A DNA stretch of 11,237 nucleotides from Flavobacteriales bacterium (GTDB lineage Bacteria > Bacteroidota > Bacteroidia > Flavobacteriales > Parvicellaceae): contig JAAZYJ010000221.1 of NCBI GenBank assembly GCA_014239715.1, forward strand, positions 1-11,237, written 5' to 3'. This document shows positions 5,410 to 11,237 of the stretch, piece by piece. The notes beneath the pieces are model-generated. The model had not been told where the DNA came from, made no database searches, and saw nothing but the letters and a program-made list of their open reading frames with translations. Made by a program: the position numbers and the translations under genes. Position 1 is the first letter of the stretch, and each line of letters starts with the position of its first letter.

Positions 5410-6603
5410 ATGCTAAACGGTAAAAATGTACTACTCTGTGTTACCGGGAGCATTGCGGCATACAAATCCAGTTTTATTATTCGCCTGCTAATAAAAGCAG
5501 GGGCTGAAGTGAAGGTGATAATGACCGAATCCGCAAAGGATTTCATTACTCCATTGACATTAGGGACTTTATCCAAGAACCCTGTACTTACAGATTTCAT
5601 TAAGGACCATGACAAAGGAGTCTGGAACAATCACGTAGAGCTGGGTATATGGGCTGACATCCTATTAGTTGCGCCGGCTACAGCCAATACAATTGCCAAA
5701 ATGGCAAAAGGTGAGGCGGACTCATTTTTATTGGCGACCTATCTCTCAGCAAGATGTCCTGTGTTTATAGCGCCTGCAATGGATCTGGACATGTACATGC
5801 ATGCTTCAACAAAGGAAAACCTGGAATTACTGGGAAAAAGGGGCAATAAGGTGGTCAATCCGAATTATGGAGAGCTGGCAAGCGGAATAATTGGTGAAGG
5901 CAGATTGGCTGAGCCTCAGGAGATCATTGAGTTTGTTGAAAACGAATTGCGTGCAGGGAAACCACTTGTTGGTAAGAAGGTGTTGGTTACTGCAGGGCCT
6001 ACCTACGAGCCAATAGACCCGGTTCGCTTTATTGGGAACAGAAGTACAGGGAAAATGGGGTTTGCTATTGCCGAAGCGGCCTATGAAATGGGAGCAGAAG
6101 TAACCCTGGTTACCGGCCCGACGAATGAAAAAATTGGCGATCACATCACTACAATAGAAGTTGAAACCGCAGAAGAGATGTATCAGAAATGTGTCGCGAT
6201 ATATCCTGAGATGACAGCGGTAATAATGTCTGCTGCCGTTGCAGATTATCGACCTACCAATGTTTTTGGTCAGAAATTAAAAAAATCTGAAGAGGAATTT
6301 TCTATCGAGTTGACAAGAACTAAGGACATTCTTAAGTTCATGGGAGACAATAAAGGGTCACAAATTCTGATCGGATTTGCGATGGAAACAGAAAATGGAT
6401 TGGAAAACGCTAAGAACAAGTTGAAGAAAAAAAATCTTGATTTTATTGTGTACAATTCTTTAGCAGAACCCGGGGCCGGTTTCAAACATGAAACGAATAA
6501 AGTATCCATCTTAGGAAAGGACAATAAATTGAGTAATTTTGAGTTAAAATCAAAAAAGGAAGTTGCTAAAGACATCATTAATGAACTCGTCGATCACGTA
6601 TAG
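5410..6603 (+). CDS. coaBC: Bifunctional phosphopantothenoylcysteine decarboxylase/synthetase (Dfp)
   Basis: CoaBC performs two steps of coenzyme A synthesis. CoaB joins 4'-phosphopantothenate to cysteine using CTP, and CoaC, an FMN flavoprotein, decarboxylates the product. The CoaC half (about 1-180) shows TGSIAAYK (12-19), catalytic His75 in NNHVELG and PATANT (89-94). The CoaB half (about 186-397) shows TAGPTYEPIDPVRFIGNRSTGKMG with Asn210, AAVADY (275-280) and Lys289 in GQKLKK, all at the E. coli positions. Two CoaC residues differ: the PAMN motif reads PAMD (Asp125), and the position of catalytic Cys158 is Ser (ELASGIIGEGRL). I believe such changes occur in other Bacteroidota, so this need not mean loss of activity. 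Full length at 397 aa. The DUF4835 gene overlaps its last 23 nt. Confidence 0.95.
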   Translation: MLNGKNVLLCVTGSIAAYKSSFIIRLLIKAGAEVKVIMTESAKDFITPLTLGTLSKNPVLTDFIKDHDKGVWNNHVELGIWADILLVAPATANTIAKMAKGEADSFLLATYLSARCPVFIAPAMDLDMYMHASTKENLELLGKRGNKVVNPNYGELASGIIGEGRLAEPQEIIEFVENELRAGKPLVGKKVLVTAGPTYEPIDPVRFIGNRSTGKMGFAIAEAAYEMGAEVTLVTGPTNEKIGDHITTIEVETAEEMYQKCVAIYPEMTAVIMSAAVADYRPTNVFGQKLKKSEEEFSIELTRTKDILKFMGDNKGSQILIGFAMETENGLENAKNKLKKKNLDFIVYNSLAEPGAGFKHETNKVSILGKDNKLSNFELKSKKEVAKDIINELVDHV

Positions 6604-7504
6604 ATACGTAGCCCTAATGTTCTTTTCATTTACCGCTTTTGTGCAATATTCGTATGCACACGAACTGAACTGCCAAGTTCAAGTGGTAACTCCAAAATTA
6701 CAGAACAATTCAGCAAATACAGAGATTTTCAACAACCTGGAGGTGGAGGTATTGAATTTCATGAATAATACGAAATGGACGCAAGAGGTAATTACGGACG
6801 ACGAGCAAATTGATTGCAGTATTCTGATTACGTTAGACAAGGAAGTTTCGTCCGGGAACTATGAAGGCTCTATTCAGGTCCAATGTGCCCGGCCGGTGTA
6901 CAACAGCAGCTATCTATCTCCTGTATTCACTTTTAAGGATACTGATTTTCAGGTCACCTATCAGCGGAACACGGCATTGATCTTTACGCCGGATAGATTC
7001 ACCAGTAATCTGACCTCGATACTTGCATTCTACGCTTACCTGATCTTAGGGTACGATTATGACACCTTTTCCCTGGAGGGGGGCACCAAGTATTTCCAGA
7101 AGGCTCAACAGATCGTTACCAACGCGGGAAACTCACCGTTCAATGGCTGGAAAACAGATTCTGATCGCCGGAACAGATTTCATATTATTGACAATATTCT
7201 TCAAAGTGTTTTTAAGCCGTTGAGAAAGTGTATCTACAACTATCATCTCAAAGGGTTTGACGTACTTTACGAAAAACAGGACGAGGGGCTTAACGTGATC
7301 ATATCGGCATTGCAGGAAATACGAAAAGTGCATAGGATAAGAGCAAACACGATAAATCAACAGCTTTTTTTTACGGCGAAAATGGATGAATTAATGAACT
7401 TGTTCTCCGAAGCCAACCAGTCACAGAAAAGCAGATTCCTTGCCATTGTTAAAGAAATTAACGCGGTAAACCTGTCTACTTACAATAAGATCAATAAAAA
7501 CTAG
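6581..7504 (+). CDS. DUF4835 family exported protein
   Basis: The sequence matches the Bacteroidota DUF4835 family, which has no established function. The ATG at 6581 gives a signal peptide with Arg8, a hydrophobic stretch (VALMFFSFTAFV) and a likely signal peptidase I site after SYA (residue 26). The mature protein then starts with HELNCQVQV, very near the ELNC start typical of the family. An ATG 18 nt earlier is possible but lengthens the n-region. About 280 mature residues follow with several cysteines (Cys31 and others), predicted periplasmic or surface exposed, with no further membrane helix obvious apart from a hydrophobic LTSILAFYAYLILGYDYDTF segment that belongs to the family core. 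It overlaps coaBC by 23 nt and precedes recN by 32 nt, the arrangement commonly seen in this phylum. Confidence 0.85.
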   Translation: MNSSITYRYVALMFFSFTAFVQYSYAHELNCQVQVVTPKLQNNSANTEIFNNLEVEVLNFMNNTKWTQEVITDDEQIDCSILITLDKEVSSGNYEGSIQVQCARPVYNSSYLSPVFTFKDTDFQVTYQRNTALIFTPDRFTSNLTSILAFYAYLILGYDYDTFSLEGGTKYFQKAQQIVTNAGNSPFNGWKTDSDRRNRFHIIDNILQSVFKPLRKCIYNYHLKGFDVLYEKQDEGLNVIISALQEIRKVHRIRANTINQQLFFTAKMDELMNLFSEANQSQKSRFLAIVKEINAVNLSTYNKINKN

Positions 7505-7536
7505 AATTCTGTTCAGATAGTTTTTATTTTTATCAC

Positions 7537-9186
7537 GTGTTACTACAATTAAAAGTTTCAAATTATGCGCTGATCGACTCGCTTGATCTTGATTTCAATT
7601 CGGGATTTACAGTCCTGACAGGAGAGACCGGTTCAGGAAAATCGATAATTATTGGTGCTCTGGGATTGGTCCTGGGTGAGCGTGCTGATTCGAAAGTTCT
7701 GTTTTCACGTGATAGAAAGTGTGTCGTCGAAGCCTGTTTTGAAATGCCGAAAGCAGCATTTGAGCCTTTTTTTATAAAACACGATCTGGATCACGAAGAT
7801 CATACGGTCGTCAGACGTGAGATCAATAAGGCAGGCAAGTCCAGAGCATTCGTCAACGATACTCCGGTTAACCTAACTCAGCTTAAAGAGCTGGCTGGGC
7901 AGCTTATTGATATTCATAGCCAACACCAGACATTGCTCATTAGAAAACCCGATTTCCAATTGGACATAGTTGACAGCTTTGCGAAATCGTCCAAAATAAA
8001 ATTGGAGTATCAGAAGGAATATGACCGACTTCTTACAACTAGGAACACCTTGGATGAGCTTGAAAAAAGAAATGCCAAGGCCATAGCTGATCTTGATTAC
8101 AATCAGTTTCAGACCAATGAGCTGCAAGCAGCCAATCTGGAGAAGGCGGACCTTGAAGGCATGGAAGCTGAATTGGTTCTGTTGAACAATGCTGAGAACT
8201 TAAAAGAATTAGCCGTTAAATTTTCTTGCGGATTTTCAGGTGAAGGAGGCGTATTGATGGAGCTGTCTGAATTAAAAGCAGTGGCGAGCAAACTCTCCAA
8301 TATTAGTCCCGAATTCTCAGCTGTGGAAGAGCGACTGTCAAGCGCAGTTATTGAGTTGAGGGATATTGCCGAAGAAGTCGAATCCAAAACAGCTCGATTG
8401 GAATTTGACCCGGATAGGATAGAGGCATTGTCAGAACAGCTGAATGAGCTGAACAGGCTTCTGTATAAACACAATAAAACTACTGTTCCTGAGCTCATCC
8501 GGATCAGAACAGAGCTGGAATGCAGCTTGGGTTATGCTGATGATCTTCATTCTAAAATTGACTCAGTAAAAAAGGAGCTTCACCTTGCTGAACAAAATGT
8601 TCAAGATGTGGGCTCACAACTTTCGTTGGTTAGAAAAGGAGCACTCGGAAACCTGGAAAAAGGCATTGAATCGTTTTTGAATCAATTGTCCATGACAGAC
8701 GCACGAATTCGTTTCAATTTGGAGAAAGGGCAACAGCCGACCCGAAATGGACTGGATCACATTCAACTGCTGGTAAGTATGAATAAAGGAAGTGAATTTC
8801 AATCTATTGACAGATCAGCTTCCGGGGGGGAGCTCAGCAGGATCATGCTGGCACTTAAAACAATATTGAGTGAAGGAGCCGGGCTTCAAACAATAGTTTT
8901 TGATGAGATAGATACCGGAGTCTCGGGAGAAATTGCTAATCAGGTGGCAGAATTAATGGGTAGAATATCTCAGAAAATGCAGGTCATCACCATAACTCAT
9001 CTTCCGCAGCTGGCGGCGAAAGGGAGGCAGCACTACAAGGTTTTTAAGCAAAGTAAAGATGAGGAAACGAACACTAAAATTGTGTCTTTAAATAGTGATG
9101 AGCGATTGGTTGAAATTGCTGAAATGCTGAGCGGAAAGAATCCTTCTGAAGCGGCAGTTCAAAATGCACGTGAATTATTGAATTGA
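7537..9186 (+). CDS. recN: DNA repair protein RecN
   Basis: RecN is an SMC-like ATPase that acts early in double-strand break repair, probably holding DNA ends or sister duplexes together. The head halves are at the ends. The N-terminal half has Walker A GETGSGKS (29-36) and the Q-loop region around DIHSQHQ (125-131). The C-terminal half has the ABC signature SASGGELSR (427-435), Walker B TIVFDEID (452-459) and the switch region ITHLPQLAAK (486-495). Between them lies a Glu/Lys/Leu-rich coiled coil (about 150-390). The length of 549 aa is normal for the family. The start is GTG at 7537: the protein then begins (M)LLQLKVSNYALID, where RecN normally starts, and no ATG fits better. No Shine-Dalgarno sequence is present, as usual for Bacteroidota. 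Last gene of the putative operon. Confidence 0.96.
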   Translation: MLLQLKVSNYALIDSLDLDFNSGFTVLTGETGSGKSIIIGALGLVLGERADSKVLFSRDRKCVVEACFEMPKAAFEPFFIKHDLDHEDHTVVRREINKAGKSRAFVNDTPVNLTQLKELAGQLIDIHSQHQTLLIRKPDFQLDIVDSFAKSSKIKLEYQKEYDRLLTTRNTLDELEKRNAKAIADLDYNQFQTNELQAANLEKADLEGMEAELVLLNNAENLKELAVKFSCGFSGEGGVLMELSELKAVASKLSNISPEFSAVEERLSSAVIELRDIAEEVESKTARLEFDPDRIEALSEQLNELNRLLYKHNKTTVPELIRIRTELECSLGYADDLHSKIDSVKKELHLAEQNVQDVGSQLSLVRKGALGNLEKGIESFLNQLSMTDARIRFNLEKGQQPTRNGLDHIQLLVSMNKGSEFQSIDRSASGGELSRIMLALKTILSEGAGLQTIVFDEIDTGVSGEIANQVAELMGRISQKMQVITITHLPQLAAKGRQHYKVFKQSKDEETNTKIVSLNSDERLVEIAEMLSGKNPSEAAVQNARELLN

Positions 9187-9228
9187 AAAGAGATCAGGAC
9201 AGGATAATACATTCCTAAGGACCAACTC

Positions 9229-9258
9229 TTTTATCAGAATCAATTAATTATACCTTTG
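9229..9258 (+). promoter_or_regulatory. Bacteroidota promoter for fabI
   Basis: TACCTTTG (9251-9258) is an exact TAnnTTTG -7 element. TTTT at 9229-9232, 18 nt upstream, is a one-mismatch -33 element (consensus TTTG). Transcription would start near 9264, giving a leader of roughly 45 nt before the ATG at 9311. This suggests fabI is expressed independently of recN. Confidence 0.6.
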
Positions 9259-9310
9259 TTCATTCAATTGGACAACAAGCAGATTATAAAGTAGTTTAAA
9301 ACAGAAAAAT

Positions 9311-10123
9311 ATGGCAGGATTATTAGAGGGAAAAAAAGGTGTTATTTTCGGTGCGTTAAATGACATGTCAATAGCATGGAAAGTGGCTGAAAGAGCCCAC
9401 GAAGAAGGAGCAAAGTTTGTCTTAACCAATGCTCCGGTTGCCATGAGAATGGGAGCGATCAATGATCTGGCGGCTCAGACCAACAGTGTTGTGATCCCGG
9501 CAGATGCTACAAGTAATGAAGACCTCGAGAATTTATTCACTAAGGCTCAGCAAGAGCTCGGAGGTAAGATCGATTTCGTCTTGCACTCAATAGGAATGTC
9601 TCCGAATGTCAGAAAAGGAAAAACATATACAGACCTGAATTATGATTGGTACCACAAGACATTGGATATTTCTGCAATGTCTCTTCACCGCACGTTACAG
9701 GTGGCAAAAGAGCTTGACGCTTTAAATGAATGGTCAAGTGTAGTTGCTTTGACGTATATAGCAGCACAAAGGATATTTCCTGATTATGGGGATATGGCGG
9801 ATGCAAAATCGCTATTAGAGTCTATCACCAGGAGTTTCGGCTACCACTATGGAAAAGCTAAAAAGGTAAGGGTGAACACAATTTCGCAATCGCCAACCAT
9901 GACAACGGCCGGAAGTGGTGTAGGAGGATTTGACGCTTTTATTAACTTCTCTGAGTCAATGAGCCCATTGGGTAACGCAGGGGCGGTTGATTGTGCAAAC
10001 TATTGTCTTGCCATGTTCTCAGACCTCACGAAGTACGTTACAATGCAGAACCTATTTCATGATGGAGGATTCAGCTCAACGGGAGTCAGCGCGGAAGTTA
10101 TGGACAAGTACAAAGAAGATTAA
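9311..10123 (+). CDS. fabI: Enoyl-[acyl-carrier-protein] reductase, NADH type
   Basis: FabI carries out the last step of each round of fatty-acid elongation, reducing trans-2-enoyl-ACP with NAD(P)H; it is the target class of triclosan and related inhibitors. It is a 270-aa member of the short-chain dehydrogenase family with the FabI-specific long spacing of active-site residues: Tyr149 (in LTYIAAQR), Tyr159 and Lys166 (Y-x6-K, in DYGDMADAK), three residues offset from E. coli Tyr146/Tyr156/Lys163. The nucleotide-binding start reads GVIFGALNDMSIAW (10-23), corresponding to the GVAS...SIA motif, and LHSIG (91-95) follows the cofactor fold. The QSPTMTTAGSGVGGF segment (193-207) is the substrate-loop region in the form found in Bacteroidota. 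It has its own promoter and a hairpin 7 nt after the stop. Confidence 0.95.
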   Translation: MAGLLEGKKGVIFGALNDMSIAWKVAERAHEEGAKFVLTNAPVAMRMGAINDLAAQTNSVVIPADATSNEDLENLFTKAQQELGGKIDFVLHSIGMSPNVRKGKTYTDLNYDWYHKTLDISAMSLHRTLQVAKELDALNEWSSVVALTYIAAQRIFPDYGDMADAKSLLESITRSFGYHYGKAKKVRVNTISQSPTMTTAGSGVGGFDAFINFSESMSPLGNAGAVDCANYCLAMFSDLTKYVTMQNLFHDGGFSSTGVSAEVMDKYKED

Positions 10124-10130
10124 TTTGTGT

Positions 10131-10165
10131 GGGTCGGCTCCGACCCGATTTCGTACTTCTATTTT
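10131..10165 (+). terminator. Hairpin terminator after fabI
   Basis: GGGTCG (10131-10136) and CGACCC (10141-10146) form a GC-rich 6-bp stem with loop GCTC, beginning 7 nt past the fabI stop. The downstream sequence is T-rich but broken (GATTTCGTACTTCTATTTT), so termination may be partial. The last bases overlap the -33 element of the next gene. Confidence 0.52.
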
Positions 10166-10192
10166 GTTTAAATTAGGCATCCGATATACTTG
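10163..10192 (+). promoter_or_regulatory. Bacteroidota promoter abutting the DUF5723 gene
   Basis: TTTG (10163-10166) matches the -33 element. TATACTTG (10185-10192), 18 nt further, matches TAnnTTTG with one mismatch. Only 6 nt separate the -7 element from the ATG at 10199, so the transcript would have almost no leader. Confidence 0.52.
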
Positions 10193-10198
10193 TTACTT

Positions 10199-11237
10199 AT
10201 GAGAAAACTATTTTTTGCCATCATGATCCTGGTTGCGCATTGCAGCCATGCACAATTCGAGTCCAGTTCATTCACATCTACGGGGAGAGGAGGAGCTACC
10301 ACTTTTGCTACCGATTATCAAGCAGTTGGAATTAATCCCGCTAATCTTGGCTGGGAATATAAGTTTGATGGAAAAAAGGTGGCGTTGGGGATGAGTGAGA
10401 TGACCTATTCTCTTCATTCAGAAGCACTTAGTAAAGATGAGCTGAGGAAAAGCTTCAAAGACATTATCAATGGAGACGGGGAAGATTTCACCTATCAGCA
10501 GAAGCTGGCTGCAGCTCAGGATTTTGCAAATGAAGGGATCGCGTTAAACGCCGATCTTGGTTCGTTGGGGTTTTCCTATATGAACGAGAAATTGGGCGGG
10601 ATTGGATTTAGAATAAATGATCGAATACAATTCTATTCAGTTCTGGGGAATCAGGCCTCAGACCTGTTCTTTAAAGGAAGAACGTCCAACTATTTTGACA
10701 TATTGACCTATGTTGATACGACCGGTTTGCTGAATGATACGTCCTTAATTGCGAACCATGCTAATCTCGACCCTGATACTGCGATGAACGTTATTGGTGG
10801 ACAAGCTAGCGTGCCGCTTATGTTTTCTGAATTATTTGCGGGGTCTCAAGTGTCGATGAGCTGGACGCGGGAATACAACCTGTCCTACGGGAGAAAGCTG
10901 GTTGGATTTGACAGCACCTTCATGTTGTATGGGGGCGTAGGAGTTAAGTTTGTGCAGGGTATGGCCATGTTGGATCTTGAATCCGACGGATCAACTCTTA
11001 CAGCATTTTCAGCAACTTCACCGGTTTTCGGAATTGACTATGGAGCAGCAGTTAACACGAACCCCAGCGCGATCACCCAGCCAAATGGGGGATTGTTGCC
11101 ACAGCCGGTTGGTCATGGTTGGGGATTTGATCTTGGATTCAATGCTGTGATCAAAAACAAACTAAAACTCGGTATTGCGGTAACAAATATCGGTTCGGTC
11201 ACCTGGGATGGAAATGTCTACACGGCAAAAGACACAT
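10199..11237 (+). CDS. DUF5723 family outer-membrane-type protein, N-terminal part (runs off right edge)
   Basis: An ATG at 10199 opens a frame of 346 codons that is still open at the end of the window. I translated it by hand. Residues 1-19 form a signal peptide (MRKLFFAIMILVAHCSHAQ, cleavage probably next to HAQ). The GINPANLG motif (about residues 44-51) near the mature N-terminus resembles the NPAN segment of FadL- and PorV-like outer membrane barrels. Further on, alternating hydrophobic/polar stretches rich in Gly and aromatic residues (for example LGSLGFSYMNEKLGGIGFR and FMLYGGVGVKFVQG) suggest beta strands. This fits the DUF5723 family of Bacteroidota, whose function is not established. 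Location in the outer membrane is inferred. The C-terminus is not visible, so a type IX secretion tail cannot be assessed. Confidence 0.78.
   Translation, partial: MRKLFFAIMILVAHCSHAQFESSSFTSTGRGGATTFATDYQAVGINPANLGWEYKFDGKKVALGMSEMTYSLHSEALSKDELRKSFKDIINGDGEDFTYQQKLAAAQDFANEGIALNADLGSLGFSYMNEKLGGIGFRINDRIQFYSVLGNQASDLFFKGRTSNYFDILTYVDTTGLLNDTSLIANHANLDPDTAMNVIGGQASVPLMFSELFAGSQVSMSWTREYNLSYGRKLVGFDSTFMLYGGVGVKFVQGMAMLDLESDGSTLTAFSATSPVFGIDYGAAVNTNPSAITQPNGGLLPQPVGHGWGFDLGFNAVIKNKLKLGIAVTNIGSVTWDGNVYTAKDT

Noticed and set aside
9187..9310. A recN terminator in the recN-fabI gap
   Set aside because: No stable hairpin followed by a T-run is visible; only the fabI promoter can be supported here.
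9987..10202. A plus-strand frame across the end of fabI
   Set aside because: It lies in a shifted frame over conserved fabI codons and spans the hairpin and the next promoter, so it is a chance frame.
10950..11150. A 66-codon frame near the right edge
   Set aside because: It overlaps the DUF5723 frame, which has a signal peptide and continuous coding character; this is its shadow.

Overview
The window reads as two pieces of DNA from unrelated organisms joined near position 1490. Positions 1 to about 1490 look archaeal, most like marine ammonia-oxidising archaea (Thaumarchaeota/Nitrososphaeria). This part is AT-rich, uses AGA and ATA codons heavily, has short gaps between genes and TATA-like boxes placed for leaderless mRNAs. 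It carries the N-terminal part of an archaeal secretion-type/PINc-family ATPase, a 49-codon acidic ORF, and a family 4 uracil-DNA glycosylase with an added C-terminal zinc ribbon. From about 1500 to the end the DNA is Bacteroidota, probably a Flavobacteriales-like lineage. The evidence is a set of clade-typical proteins (omega subunit, DUF4835, DUF5723, FabI, an alpha-oxoamine synthase of the serine palmitoyltransferase type), TAnnTTTG -7 promoter elements and no obvious Shine-Dalgarno sequences.

Layout: (1) 1-379, minus, archaeal ATPase fragment; 380-673, a divergent intergenic stretch with an inverted repeat and a small ORF; 674-1399, uracil-DNA glycosylase. (2) 1403-2512, minus, an open frame that fuses a truncated Bacteroidota polysaccharide flippase to about 26 residues of an archaeal protein tail; I read this as an assembly or cloning chimera rather than a real protein. 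(3) tRNA-His(GTG) with its promoter and a probably bidirectional terminator. (4) 2788-4038, minus, the alpha-oxoamine synthase. (5) A divergent intergenic region, then a compact plus-strand run bamD - rpoZ - coaBC - DUF4835 - recN with overlaps of 4 and 23 nt and gaps of 11 and 32 nt, which looks like one operon. (6) fabI with its own promoter and a hairpin after it. (7) The first 346 codons of a DUF5723 outer-membrane-type protein running off the right edge.

Functionally the Bacteroidota part is housekeeping: outer-membrane protein assembly (BamD), an RNA polymerase subunit, coenzyme A synthesis, DNA repair (RecN), fatty-acid elongation (FabI) and probable sphingolipid synthesis. CoA, FabI and the oxoamine synthase connect through acyl-CoA/acyl-ACP and membrane lipid metabolism. 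I found no CRISPR array, insertion sequence, phage gene or toxin-antitoxin pair. The points most worth following up are the inter-domain junction, CoaBC with Asp125 and Ser158 in place of the canonical Asn and Cys, and two promoters whose -7 element lies 6-7 nt before the start codon.
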